Shown: positions 52,489-60,584, counted from the stretch's first letter. The stretch is DNA of 64,000 bases from Flavobacterium saccharophilum (GCF_900142735.1 NZ_FRBY01000001.1:124001-188000), one strand, 5' to 3'. Translations and numbers: made by a program. Notes: generated by a model not told the origin, from the sequence alone.

Positions 52489-52527
52489 ACCTTTGTCAAA
52501 GTTTTAAACTTTGACAAAGGTTTTTTT
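52489..52527 (+). terminator. Intrinsic terminator of the HMG-CoA synthase gene
   Basis: ACCTTTGTCAAAGTTT and AAACTTTGACAAAGGT form a near-perfect stem, followed by seven T. Confidence 0.85.
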
Positions 52528-52552
52528 ATGCGCAATATAATTACGGACAATC

Positions 52553-52654
52553 TTGTCATTTCGACGAAGGAGAAATCCTCGCGAGAAGCTCGACAAAGAT
52601 TGGATTCACGTTGCGGAGTTACTTGCGAGGATTTCTCCTCCGTCGAAATGACAA
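52553..52654. repeat. Inverted pair of the FDEGE/STKE-type repeat
   Basis: TTGTCATTTCGACGAAGGAG... (52553-52585) and its inverted copy (about 52622-52654) match with about two mismatches in 33 bases. They are the same repeat as type A units at 7758-8120. Frames read through it on both strands are artefacts. Confidence 0.8.
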
Positions 52655-52689
52655 AAAAGCGTGGTAAAACTTCAGAACAAGATAAAAAA

Positions 52690-52869
52690 TCAATCCTTCT
52701 TATGCTGTTCTGTATAAGTTTGATTTCCTTTAAGAGCCTCGTCATGGACATGCATTCCGTTTGACATTCCAAGCATAAAGGCGGTTATAATTAAAAGCAA
52801 TTTTCTTTTTATCCAATGAAGTGGTTGTTTAGATTGCCCTAAACGTGTTTTATTTTTGTGATTATACAT
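52690..52869 (-). CDS. Small membrane protein, 59 residues, unknown function
   Basis: An open frame of 59 codons begins MYNHKNKTRLGQSKQPLHWI, has a basic KRK then a hydrophobic span (about 24-37, LLLIITAFMLGMS), and ends HDEALKGNQTYTEQHKKD. The basic N-terminus suggests it stays inside with the His/Asp-rich tail outside; a signal anchor is possible. Codon use is like the neighbours. The gene lies 72 bases downstream of the 129-residue gene and is not generated by the nearby repeat, which ends at 52654. I do not recognise it. Confidence 0.5.
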   Translation of the reverse strand: MYNHKNKTRLGQSKQPLHWIKRKLLLIITAFMLGMSNGMHVHDEALKGNQTYTEQHKKD

Positions 52870-52941
52870 TTTGAAAATGATAAATGATTAGACATTATTT
52901 TATCATCTTATGCGTTGAAGCGCATAAATGCCTAGAAAAAT

Positions 52942-53331
52942 CTAAGCACTGTATAAACTTTTATATAAATTATTGGAAGTGATTATTTCATTTATAAAAA
53001 CAGTTTGTCTTATAAATGAAGTTATATTTTGATGAAGAAGCGTTTGTAATTTTTGAATAATCTGAATTTGAAAACTGCGAACCTGTTTAAACTCGAGGTA
53101 GTTTAAAGGAATTAAAAACGCAATTTTTATTCTGGAAACAAATTGATTGAAAACGTATAAACGAGATTTTTTTGAATCTAATTCTCGTTTTGAAATAACA
53201 AACGAAGATTGATAATAATCTGCCGATTTTGATTGAGAAACCAAAGTACCATCACTTGCAATCACGACGAAAGCGAGAAAGAGATAGATTAGGTATTTTA
53301 GGTGTTTATTCAATTTTGTTTGGATTTTCAA
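52942..53331 (-). CDS. Small exported protein of unknown function, 129 residues
   Basis: The protein begins MKIQTKLNKHLKYLIYLFLAFVVIASDGTLVSQ, a likely signal peptide or anchor (span about 12-27), followed by a basic, helical-looking region with few acidic residues (RELDSKKSRLYVFNQFVSRIKIAF, IQIIQKLQTLLHQN). No motif is recognised. It follows the LytTR gene by 57 bases and probably belongs to the same operon as the acetyltransferase and LytTR genes. It may be a lineage-restricted gene or a partner of the LytTR sensor. Confidence 0.55.
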   Translation of the reverse strand: MKIQTKLNKHLKYLIYLFLAFVVIASDGTLVSQSKSADYYQSSFVISKRELDSKKSRLYVFNQFVSRIKIAFLIPLNYLEFKQVRSFQIQIIQKLQTLLHQNITSFIRQTVFINEIITSNNLYKSLYSA

Positions 53332-53388
53332 TTATTCTTCAGCGAAAATACACATTAAAACAAGAATTCCTTCCGTTTTTACTTTCAA

Positions 53389-54135
53389 TTAAAGCAAATA
53401 GCTCTCTAAATTTTCTTTATAATTCTTAGAAACCGGAAGCTCGATTTGAGTTAGAATAACAGTATTTGAATTTCTCCAGGATTTAAAATGAGTCGGATTT
53501 ATTAAATGAGAACGATGAATTTGAATTAAAAAAGTAAAATCATCGAGAATCTTTTTGAGTGATGAACGAATCAGTTTTGAATGTAATTTTCCGTTTTCGA
53601 TATAAAAAATCTCTACATAATTTTGAGCGTTGGAAATACAAACTAAATCGGATTTATTAATTTTTAAAATATCCAGTTTGTTTTCTCCAGTGAATGTGAG
53701 AACATCATCTTTGATCGGAATCAGTTTAATTAAGTATCTTCTAGCGAGAATAACTACGGGAGCTATAACCAAAGTAACTTTTATAAAAATAATCGTGAAA
53801 AACTCATTAAAACTATAACCGCCTTTTAAAATTGGACTTTTGTAAAAGGCATAAATTCCCAACAGATAAATTAGAAAAAAGAAAATAATACTTCCTATTT
53901 CTAAACTGAGATTCCATTTTGAGATTTTCTTGTAAATGCTTTTTTGAAGAATTGCCAAAACACTGTAACACAAAAAAGCCAAAACGCTAAAACCAAAACT
54001 AATGAAGAACCAGGATCGAAAATCTAAAGTTCCGTCATCAAAAGGTTTTATGATGAATGCGAAGGCAAAAATCCATAATGAAATAAGAAGCCCAACGACC
54101 AGATGATGTTTTATTGATGGATTTAATTCTTTCAT
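53389..54135 (-). CDS. Membrane-bound LytTR-family transcriptional regulator
   Basis: 248 residues. Four hydrophobic spans (about 12-33, 40-62, 82-102 and 113-133) lead to a C-terminal LytTR DNA-binding domain (about 145-248) with NYVEIFY, RSSLKKILDDF, IQIHRSHLINPTHFKSW and LPVSKNYKENL, the usual order. It thus looks like a one-component regulator anchored in the inner membrane, without a receiver domain. The start overlaps the stop of the acetyltransferase gene as TAATG. Targets are unknown; the two small genes downstream are candidates for co-expression. Confidence 0.85.
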   Translation of the reverse strand: MKELNPSIKHHLVVGLLISLWIFAFAFIIKPFDDGTLDFRSWFFISFGFSVLAFLCYSVLAILQKSIYKKISKWNLSLEIGSIIFFFLIYLLGIYAFYKSPILKGGYSFNEFFTIIFIKVTLVIAPVVILARRYLIKLIPIKDDVLTFTGENKLDILKINKSDLVCISNAQNYVEIFYIENGKLHSKLIRSSLKKILDDFTFLIQIHRSHLINPTHFKSWRNSNTVILTQIELPVSKNYKENLESYLL

Positions 54136-54572
54136 TACTTATAGATAGTAAATTTATTATGCGATAAGGTAAAACCAAGGTTTTCGTAAATCATGACATT
54201 TTCTACTCTTCTTTTGTTTGTGGTTACTTCGATACTTTTTAAGTTATGCTCTTCTGCATATTGCATAATTTTTTCGATAAGTTGTCTTCCAACGCCTTTG
54301 CCCCGATGATTTTGATTTATAAAAAACTCTTGAATTTCGCCAACTCGCCCGTTATGATGCAAAAGATTTTGCGTGTGAAAACTAATAAAACCTACTCCTT
54401 CGTTCTCGTTTTCTGCAATCAAATAAAGATTGTTTGGATTGGCGATGTTTTCATTGAAGATTGCCGCGAAGATTTCGAAGTTTAATTCTTCATTTTCAAG
54501 TTCGCAGATTGATTTGAATACGAAATTTAGGTCTTGGGTTTGAACTTTTCTTATTTGAAGGTTTGATTGCAT
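54135..54572 (-). CDS. GNAT-family N-acetyltransferase
   Basis: 145 residues with the acetyl-CoA site of the GNAT fold: strand VGEIQEFFINQNHRGKGVGRQLIEKIMQYAEEH (about 76-108) contains the QNHRGKGVG pyrophosphate loop, followed by KSIEVTTNKRRVENVMIYENLGF. Substrate unknown; the family includes protein, amino-acid and antibiotic acetylases. It is the first gene of an operon with the LytTR regulator (overlap of one base). Confidence 0.87.
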   Translation of the reverse strand: MQSNLQIRKVQTQDLNFVFKSICELENEELNFEIFAAIFNENIANPNNLYLIAENENEGVGFISFHTQNLLHHNGRVGEIQEFFINQNHRGKGVGRQLIEKIMQYAEEHNLKSIEVTTNKRRVENVMIYENLGFTLSHNKFTIYK

Positions 54573-54675
54573 AATTTATTTAATGAATAATTAAAGCCTT
54601 ATCTGTAGCACCAATATACAAATTCCCACAATTGAAAAAACTCATTTTTTTTACAAACAATAAACTTCTTATGAA

Positions 54676-54790
54676 ACCGTGAGCGTGAGGGATAGAGGCG
54701 GTATCTCCCGATTTAGAAAACAAGGCTTTTTAGCCGTAGTTTTTCTAAATCGGGAATATAGCCGAAAGCCCGACCCGGAGGGACACGCCA
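54676..54790 (+). ncRNA. Candidate structured RNA resembling the Flavo-1 motif, copy 2
   Basis: The order is CGTGAGGGATAGAGGCGG, then a long hairpin whose arms CCGATTTAGAAAA and TTTTCTAAATCGG pair fully with an inner AAGGCT/AGCC stem, then ATAGCCGAAAGCCCGACCC and GGACACGCC, which can pair with the opening GCGTG. Copy 1 at 3264-3350 has the same framework with a different but still pairing hairpin. High local GC compared with the surroundings also favours an RNA. Family name from memory; strand inferred from the motif. Confidence 0.5.
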
Positions 54791-54834
54791 TTATTAAGAT
54801 TCTAAGACTCTGAGTTGCTAAGTTGCTGAGATTC

Positions 54835-54947
54835 TTTGCAGAGTTTCGAGTGTGATTCTTCCCTCCTCAGAATGACAAATATTGGCGATTAACGTTGTCG
54901 AGCTACTTGCGGGGATTCCTCGTGCCTCGGAATGACAAAAATGGTGT
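54835..54947. repeat. Diverged FDEGE/STKE-type repeat, one B and one A unit
   Basis: GAGTTTCGAGTGTGATTC...CCTCAGAATGACA (B-like) is followed by GTTGTCGAGCTACTTGCGGGGATTCC...CTCGGAATGACA (A-like). It is the same family as 7758-8120, here as a single diverged pair. Confidence 0.75.
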
Positions 54948-54980
54948 GCAAACAAATAAGAAAACTTTAATAAATCAATC

Positions 54981-55012
54981 TTGCACCACTTCTTCAAAAA
55001 TCACTAATTTTG
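54981..55012 (+). promoter_or_regulatory. Promoter of the aminopeptidase P gene
   Basis: TTG at 54981 and TAATTTTG at 55005-55012, separated by 21 bases, fit the Bacteroidota TTG / TAnnTTTG promoter. The ATG lies 28 bases downstream. Confidence 0.6.
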
Positions 55013-55040
55013 AAATCTGAAGTTCAAAAACGAAATAATT

Positions 55041-56333
55041 ATGAAATATCATCAAATAAACAGCGCTCTTTTTGTAAAAAATCGCAAAAAATTCACGGCA
55101 GAAATGAAACCTAACAGTGTTGCCGTTTTCAATTCTAATGACATTTACCCTGTTAGTGCTGACAGTACTTTGCCATTTGCACAACATAGAGATATTTTTT
55201 ATCTGAGCGGTGTGGATCAGGAAGAAAGTATTTTGCTTTTGTTTCCGGATGCGCCTTATGAGAACCAAAAAGAAATGCTTTTCCTAAAAGAAACCAACGA
55301 TCATATCGCGGTTTGGGAAGGTGAAAAACTAACTAAGGAACGTGCTTATCAGGTTTCAGGGATCAGAACGGTTTATTGGTTGCAGGATTTTCATAAAGTT
55401 TTGAACGAAATGATGACGTATGCTGATACGATGTACATCAATACGAACGAACATTACCGTGCGACTGTTGAAACTGAAACGCGTGAAGCTCGTTTTATAA
55501 AATGGTGGAAAGAGCGTTACCCAGCGCACAATGTGGCAAAAAGTAACCCAATTTTGCAACGCATTCGTTCTGTAAAAGAAAGCGAGGAAATCGATTTGAT
55601 TCAGCAAGCTTGTGATATTACAGAGAAAGGTTTCCGTAGATTATTATCGTTTGTAAAACCAAATGTTACGGAATATGAAATTGAGGCTGAATTGGCCCAC
55701 GAATTCATTCGTAACCGTTCTAAAGGTTTTGCTTACACACCAATTATTGCTTCGGGAAATAATGCAAATGTTTTACATTATATCGAAAACAACCAACAAT
55801 GTAAAGCGGGAGATTTAATTTTGTTAGACGTTGCAGCAGAATATGCTAATTATTCAAGCGATATGTCGAGAACGATTCCGGTTTCTGGAAAATTTTCTGA
55901 AAGACAAAAAGCGGTTTACAATGCGGTTTTGAGAGTTAAAAACGAAGCAACAACAATGTTGACTCCAGGAACACTTTGGAAACAATATCATATTGAAGTT
56001 GGTAAAATCATGACTTCGGAATTATTAGGTTTGGGTTTATTAGACAAAGCCGATGTTCAAAATGAAAATCCGGATTGGCCAGCTTACAAAAAATATTTCA
56101 TGCACGGAACGTCTCACCACATGGGATTAGACACACACGATTATGGATTGCTTCACGAACCAATGAAAGCCAATATGGTTTTTACGGTTGAACCGGGAAT
56201 TTATATTCCGGCTGAAGGTTTCGGAATTCGTTTGGAAGATAACGTTGTGGTTCAGGAAAAAGGAGCTCCTTTTAACTTAATGCGTAATATTCCGGTTGAA
56301 GCAGATGAAATTGAAAGTTTGATGAACTCATAA
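55041..56333 (+). CDS. pepP: Xaa-Pro aminopeptidase (aminopeptidase P)
   Basis: 430 residues. The N-terminal AMP_N domain (about 1-170, FYLSGVDQEESILLLFPD) precedes the pita-bread catalytic domain with the five metal ligands: D263 in LLDVAAEY, D274 in SSDMSRT, H359 in HGTSHHMGLDTHD, E384 in FTVEPGIY and E399 in RLEDNVV. It removes an N-terminal residue preceding proline. No signal peptide, so cytoplasmic. It is followed 7 bases later by a proline-iminopeptidase-like hydrolase, a fitting neighbour for handling proline peptides. Confidence 0.92.
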   Translation: MKYHQINSALFVKNRKKFTAEMKPNSVAVFNSNDIYPVSADSTLPFAQHRDIFYLSGVDQEESILLLFPDAPYENQKEMLFLKETNDHIAVWEGEKLTKERAYQVSGIRTVYWLQDFHKVLNEMMTYADTMYINTNEHYRATVETETREARFIKWWKERYPAHNVAKSNPILQRIRSVKESEEIDLIQQACDITEKGFRRLLSFVKPNVTEYEIEAELAHEFIRNRSKGFAYTPIIASGNNANVLHYIENNQQCKAGDLILLDVAAEYANYSSDMSRTIPVSGKFSERQKAVYNAVLRVKNEATTMLTPGTLWKQYHIEVGKIMTSELLGLGLLDKADVQNENPDWPAYKKYFMHGTSHHMGLDTHDYGLLHEPMKANMVFTVEPGIYIPAEGFGIRLEDNVVVQEKGAPFNLMRNIPVEADEIESLMNS

Positions 56334-56340
56334 TCTTACG

Positions 56341-57240
56341 ATGAAAAAGATCTTTCTATTTGCTTTTTTGATGATTTTGGGAAATACTTTCGCGCAAACT
56401 GAAGGTTATTCTACTAACGATGATTCGAGCAAAACCTATTATAAAATATTCGGAAAAGGCGAACCGCTTTTAATTATTAACGGCGGACCCGGAATGAACA
56501 GTAATGGTTTTGAGGGTATGGCTAAGATTTTGGCGGAAACTCAGGAAACTATTATTTATGATCAGCGCGGAACTGGGAAATCGGAGTTGAAAGAATTGAA
56601 TTCGAAAACTATTTCGATGAAAATTATGACTGAAGATATTGAAGCTTTGAGAAAACATCTGAAAATTAAAAAATGGAATATTCTTGGGCATTCTTTTGGT
56701 GGAATGTTAGCCTCTTATTACGCAACGATTTATCCAAACAGCATTAATAAACTGGTTTTATCATCGTCTGGCGGAATTGACCTGAGCTTATTAAAAGGCC
56801 CAAATTTGATTGAACAAAATTTAAGCAAAGTTGAAAAAGATTCCATGAATTATTGGGAAGCTAAAATCGAAAAAGGCGATACTTCGTATGCTGCCCGATT
56901 AGGACGTGGAAGAGCGATGGCGCCGGCTTATGTTTACGATCAAAAATATGTTCCGATTATTGCTGAAAGGCTTACTCAGGGGAATTCAACCATAAATGGA
57001 TTGCTTTGGCAGGATATGCAAAAGATTAATTTTGACTGCGCAGCCAAATTGAAATCTTTTAAAAATCCGGTTTTAATTATTCAGGGAAAAGAAGATGTGA
57101 TCAGCAATGAAATTGGAGAACTGGCTCACAAAACGCTACCCAATTCGAAACTGATTTTGCTTGAAAACTGCCGACATTATGGATGGCTGGATGCAAAAGA
57201 GAAATATTTTGGAGAGATAAATTCTTTTTTAAAATCATAA
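56341..57240 (+). CDS. Exported alpha/beta hydrolase, proline iminopeptidase-like
   Basis: 299 residues with a signal peptide (MKKIFLFAFLMILGNTFAQT). The oxyanion loop GGPGMNSNG (48-56), DQRGTGKSE (74-82) and the nucleophile S118 in GHSFGG are typical of S33 proline iminopeptidases; the catalytic His is in CRHYGW near the C-terminus. It would release N-terminal proline in the periplasm. Other alpha/beta hydrolase activities cannot be ruled out. It is in an operon with pepP, although the two act in different compartments. Confidence 0.85.
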   Translation: MKKIFLFAFLMILGNTFAQTEGYSTNDDSSKTYYKIFGKGEPLLIINGGPGMNSNGFEGMAKILAETQETIIYDQRGTGKSELKELNSKTISMKIMTEDIEALRKHLKIKKWNILGHSFGGMLASYYATIYPNSINKLVLSSSGGIDLSLLKGPNLIEQNLSKVEKDSMNYWEAKIEKGDTSYAARLGRGRAMAPAYVYDQKYVPIIAERLTQGNSTINGLLWQDMQKINFDCAAKLKSFKNPVLIIQGKEDVISNEIGELAHKTLPNSKLILLENCRHYGWLDAKEKYFGEINSFLKS

Positions 57241-57241
57241 A

Positions 57242-57279
57242 AACAAAAACGGCTTTCATTTCTGAAAGCCGTTTTTGTT
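57242..57279 (+). terminator. Intrinsic terminator of the pepP operon
   Basis: AACAAAAACGGCTTTCA pairs with TGAAAGCCGTTTTTGTT, followed by a T-rich tract. It lies between this operon and the AIM24 gene and excludes a start of the latter at 57183. Confidence 0.85.
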
Positions 57280-57368
57280 TAACTTCTTTTTTATTTAAAT
57301 TTAATTTCTCCTTTGTAACATTCAACACACACATTCGACTTATTCAGAAAACTAAAAAACTAGAAATC

Positions 57369-58175
57369 ATGCAAGCACACGAAATAGATTATAAGATTTT
57401 TGGAGAAGAAATGCAATACGTAGAAATAGAACTTGATCCACAGGAAATAGTAATTGCCGAAGCTGGAAGTTTTATGATGATGGAAAACAATATCCAGATG
57501 GAAACTATATTTGGCGACGGATCCCAACAACAATCAGGTTCAGGTTTGTTTGGAAAACTTTTGAATGCCGGAAAAAGAGTCCTTACCGGCGAAAGTCTTT
57601 TTATGACAGCTTTCTTAAACCAGGGAAATACCAAGAGTAAAGTTTCATTTGCTTCTCCATATCCTGGAAAAATTCTCCCAATTGATCTGACACAATTTCA
57701 AGGTAAATTTATTTGTCAAAAAAGTTCTTTCTTATGTGCCGCCAAAGGGGTTTCGGTTGGAATCGAATTTTCACAAAAACTCGGCCGCGGTTTATTTGGA
57801 GGTGAAGGCTTTATCATGCAAAAAATAGAAGGAGACGGAATGGCATTTGTCCATTCTGGCGGAACAATGGCTAAAAAAGAATTAGCTGCTGGGGAAGTCC
57901 TAAAAGTAGACACAGGCTGTATTATTGGCTTTACTAAAGATGTAGATTATGATATTGAATTTATTGGCGGAATCAAAAACTCTATTTTTGGAGGTGAAGG
58001 TTTGTTTTATGCAACCTTAAAAGGTCCCGGCACCGTTTACATACAATCTTTACCTTTTAGCAGATTGGCTGACAGAATCATTGCATCGGCACCCCGATCA
58101 GGCGGAAATAGCCGTGAAGAAGGAAGCCTGCTTGGCGGACTTGGAAATCTTCTAGATGGCGACAATCGGTTTTAA
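57369..58175 (+). CDS. AIM24 / TIGR00266 family protein
   Basis: 268 residues from the ATG at 57369. A longer frame from 57183 would start inside the preceding gene and cross its terminator, so it is rejected. The sequence MQAHEIDYKIFGEEMQYVEIELDPQE, EAGSFMMMENNIQMET, GRGLFGGEGFIMQKIEG and SIFGGEGLFYATLKGPGTVYIQSLPF is characteristic of the TIGR00266/AIM24 family, a double-stranded beta-helix of unknown function in bacteria (the yeast homologue is mitochondrial). No signal peptide, so cytoplasmic. Monocistronic, bounded by terminators on both sides. Confidence 0.9.
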   Translation: MQAHEIDYKIFGEEMQYVEIELDPQEIVIAEAGSFMMMENNIQMETIFGDGSQQQSGSGLFGKLLNAGKRVLTGESLFMTAFLNQGNTKSKVSFASPYPGKILPIDLTQFQGKFICQKSSFLCAAKGVSVGIEFSQKLGRGLFGGEGFIMQKIEGDGMAFVHSGGTMAKKELAAGEVLKVDTGCIIGFTKDVDYDIEFIGGIKNSIFGGEGLFYATLKGPGTVYIQSLPFSRLADRIIASAPRSGGNSREEGSLLGGLGNLLDGDNRF

Positions 58176-58186
58176 ATTAAAAATAT

Positions 58187-58219
58187 AAATGGCTTTCAAA
58201 AATGAAAGCCATTTTTTTT
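58187..58219 (+). terminator. Intrinsic terminator of the AIM24 gene
   Basis: AAATGGCTTTC pairs with GAAAGCCATTT around an AAAAAT loop, followed by a T-run. Confidence 0.82.
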
Positions 58220-58315
58220 ATTCCAAAGCGTTATTTGACATAAAAAAATTAATACCATTATCGACTAAATATTAACTCAAAAGGATATATATTTCTTATA
58301 CAGCCAGCGCTTTCT

Positions 58316-58323
58316 TATCTTTG
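58316..58323 (+). promoter_or_regulatory. -7 element of the alpha/beta hydrolase gene at 58345
   Basis: TATCTTTG matches TAnnTTTG and lies 21 bases before the ATG. The -33 region has only a weak TTTC. Confidence 0.45.
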
Positions 58324-58344
58324 CTCTTTAAAATTTAAATTCTC

Positions 58345-59127
58345 ATGTTGAAAAACATTCTCTATAAAAACACTGAAATATCATATACCGATTCGGGCGA
58401 AGGAAATGCAATTGTACTACTTCACGGCTTTTTGGAAAACAAAAAAATGTGGCAGGAATACGTTGATTTTTTTTCTAAACAATACCGTGTTATCACAATT
58501 GATTTATTAGGACATGGTGAATCAGATTGTTTAGGTTACGTTCATACTATGGAAGAAAATGCAAATGCTGTGCAAGAAGTTTTAAATTCATTAAAGATTG
58601 AAAAAGCAATTATTCTGGGACATTCTATGGGCGGTTATGTTGGTTTGGCTTTCGCCGAATTATACCCGAAAAATATTCAAAAGTTAGTTTTACTGAATTC
58701 GACTTCTAAAGAAGACAGTGCAGAGAAAAAACTAAATCGTACTCGCGCTATAAAAGCAGTAAAACAGAATTATGTGAGTTTTGTTAGTTTGGCAATTGCT
58801 AATTTATTCAGCGAAAATAATAGAACAAGACTAGTCGATGAAATTGAAAAGGTAAAAGAACAAGCCTTAAAAACACCTTTACAAGGAATTGTTGCTTCTC
58901 TGGAAGGAATGAAAATCAGAAAAGATCGTGAAGTTCTTTTACATGAAAACAGATTTCCGGTTTTATTGGTATTAGGTAAAAAAGATCCGGTTTTAAATTA
59001 TGAAGATAGCCTCTCTCAAATTGAAGACACCACTGTCGAATTGATTTCATTTGAAGACGGACATATGAGTCACATTGAGAATAAAGAAGAATTAAAACCC
59101 ATTTTACAAGAGTTCTTTGGCAAGTAA
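58345..59127 (+). CDS. Alpha/beta hydrolase
   Basis: 260 residues with no signal peptide. LHGFLENKKMW (26-36) forms the oxyanion region, DLLGHGESD (53-61) the following loop, S94 in GHSMGG the nucleophile, D in VLGKKDPVL (about 212-220) and the His in DGHMSHIE (about 238-245). The closest families by eye are the MenH-like/BioH-like small-molecule esterases; no specific substrate can be named. A single gene with its own promoter and terminator. Confidence 0.85.
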   Translation: MLKNILYKNTEISYTDSGEGNAIVLLHGFLENKKMWQEYVDFFSKQYRVITIDLLGHGESDCLGYVHTMEENANAVQEVLNSLKIEKAIILGHSMGGYVGLAFAELYPKNIQKLVLLNSTSKEDSAEKKLNRTRAIKAVKQNYVSFVSLAIANLFSENNRTRLVDEIEKVKEQALKTPLQGIVASLEGMKIRKDREVLLHENRFPVLLVLGKKDPVLNYEDSLSQIEDTTVELISFEDGHMSHIENKEELKPILQEFFGK

Positions 59128-59132
59128 AATCA

Positions 59133-59169
59133 AAAAAGGCCGCTTCAAAAATTTTGAAACAGCCTTTTT
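59133..59169 (+). terminator. Intrinsic terminator of the alpha/beta hydrolase gene
   Basis: AAAAAGGC and GCCTTTTT enclose a second stem TTCAAAA/TTTTGAA, giving a hairpin with a three-base internal mismatch and a T-rich tail. Confidence 0.7.
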
Positions 59170-59620
59170 ATCATTTGTGGGGGCAAAAAATCTTAATTAT
59201 TGTAATAATATATATTTTTTGATTTAGATAACGATTAGTATTATCAAATCGATAGAACCCTTTTTTGATGGGTCAAAGATATTTTAATATTCGTAATTGC
59301 TCTATGAACATTTGTTAAAAAAAGACTGATTTGAAGTCTAAAATTCACTTTTATTTAAATTATATGTTTTCTTTATTTTTAAAATAGACTAAATAATAAA
59401 TCTTAACAAAAAGAAAGAATTCTTTTAAAAATATAACATTACGATTCGTTAATCTTAATTAACAATCTGATAATTAGAGCTATTTTTCTAAATCCAGAAA
59501 ACATTTTATCGTTTTTAAAAAAATATTCCAATTACTCAACGTCATGCTAACTTCTTTTTGACCAGAAAAAAGTAACAAGTATTTTAAAAAAATCATAAAT
59601 AGATCCTAAAAAAGACTTGA
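59170..59620. other. Gene-free AT-rich spacer
   Basis: No gene, RNA or clear repeat. It carries one copy of TTTTAAAATAGACTAA at 59377-59392. It lies between two convergent units (the hydrolase gene on plus, the ABC pair on minus). Confidence 0.6.
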
Positions 59621-60292
59621 TTATAAAGAATGGGAATTTAACAGATAACCTTTTTCAACAAGCTCTCTTTTTTCTTTAAGATGATGCGTTTTACCATCTT
59701 TAATTAAAACTAAATGATTTGAAATCTTTAGTACATTTTGATAATTATGATCTGTTATAATAATACCTTTCTTATGTGTATTATTCAATATCATTTCATT
59801 AACAACGTCAATCATTAACGGAGCTAATCCATTATAAGGTTCATCAAGTAAAACAAATTTAGAAGAATTGAAAAGCACAAGTTTAATTTCAAGATACCGC
59901 AGTTCACCACTTGACAAATATTTTATTCTTTTTCCGAGGATTGACTGAATCAGTTTGTCTTCACAAAAACCCTCCATTGCTTTTTTATCGATAGATAAAG
60001 AAATTACTTTTTTTACAGACAAATGATTAGGAATAAATTGGTACTGGTGCAAATATCCAATTTCACCAAGCATATTTTTGTTGTTCCTTGAAATTCCATC
60101 AATTCTAATACATTTATTTGGAACTGAAACCAAGCCAAAAATAATTTTTAATAAGGTTGACTTTCCTGAACCATTTCTCCCTAATAAACCGATAATTTCA
60201 TTAGTTTCACACTTCAGATAAACATCAGACAGTAGCACTTTACCATTGTAACTGATTTGAATTCCATCGACTTCCAGAATATGCTTTTTCAA
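59621..60292 (-). CDS. ABC transporter ATP-binding protein
   Basis: 223 residues from a TTG at 60292 that overlaps the stop of the preceding gene as TTGA. An ATG at 60346 would sit 58 bases inside that gene and add 18 Trp/Cys/Tyr-rich residues unlike an ABC N-terminus. Motifs: Walker A GLLGRNGSGKST, Q-loop YLHQYQF, signature LSSGELRYLEIKL, Walker B FVLLDEPYNGL and H-loop IITDHNY. The signature is SSGE rather than SGGQ. Together with the small upstream membrane protein it may form a minimal exporter or a branched-chain-type ATPase with an unknown permease. Confidence 0.82.
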   Translation of the reverse strand: MKKHILEVDGIQISYNGKVLLSDVYLKCETNEIIGLLGRNGSGKSTLLKIIFGLVSVPNKCIRIDGISRNNKNMLGEIGYLHQYQFIPNHLSVKKVISLSIDKKAMEGFCEDKLIQSILGKRIKYLSSGELRYLEIKLVLFNSSKFVLLDEPYNGLAPLMIDVVNEMILNNTHKKGIIITDHNYQNVLKISNHLVLIKDGKTHHLKEKRELVEKGYLLNSHSL

Positions 60293-60540
60293 ATTAACTT
60301 CCTTATTATAAAAACTATCAAACCAACAATAACAACCGTAAAACATGTAAAAAGATAACTAACTAACAAAAGCTGCCATTTTGGAATACCATTATTCGCA
60401 TAAAACAAATAATCATTTTTACGATATAATTCTTTAAATCCAATAGTCATTAAAAATCCAAATCCGACAAACATTATAAAAAAATAATCAAATCCCCCGA
60501 ATAAAACAGATATTGCGCAGATCGTTAAATTCACAAGCAA
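60289..60540 (-). CDS. Small membrane protein, partner of the ABC ATPase
   Basis: 83 residues from a TTG start at 60540; the frame is open back to 60588 without ATG, so the true start could be a few codons earlier. Two spans near the N-terminus (about 5-32) and one near the C-terminus (about 55-80) are seen: ICAISVLFGGFDYFFIMFVGFGFLMTIG and LLLVSYLFTCFTVVIVGLIVFII. The layout, and translational coupling to the ATPase gene (TTGA), suggest it is the membrane partner. It is too short for a normal permease, so it may be a shortened one. No family recognised. Confidence 0.65.
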   Translation of the reverse strand: MLVNLTICAISVLFGGFDYFFIMFVGFGFLMTIGFKELYRKNDYLFYANNGIPKWQLLLVSYLFTCFTVVIVGLIVFIIRKLI

Positions 60541-60584
60541 AGTCGTCTTAAAAAACTCGAATATGTTTGATAGCTTTCTGATAA

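Larger units (their letters stand above)
54573..55040. other. Gene-free spacer with candidate RNA, repeat and promoter
   Basis: Holds the candidate structured RNA at 54676-54790, a diverged copy of the FDEGE/STKE repeat at 54835-54947 and a promoter at 54981-55012, each listed separately. No coding region is supported. Confidence 0.7.

Noticed and set aside
52476..52772. Open frames of about 95 codons on both strands after the HMG-CoA synthase gene
   Set aside because: Both cross the terminator and the inverted repeat pair; the plus frame even starts before the terminator. The 59-codon frame at 52690-52869 is the better candidate.
57183..57368. N-terminal extension of the AIM24 gene
   Set aside because: It begins inside the preceding hydrolase gene and crosses its terminator; the family start MQAHEIDYKIFG is at 57369.
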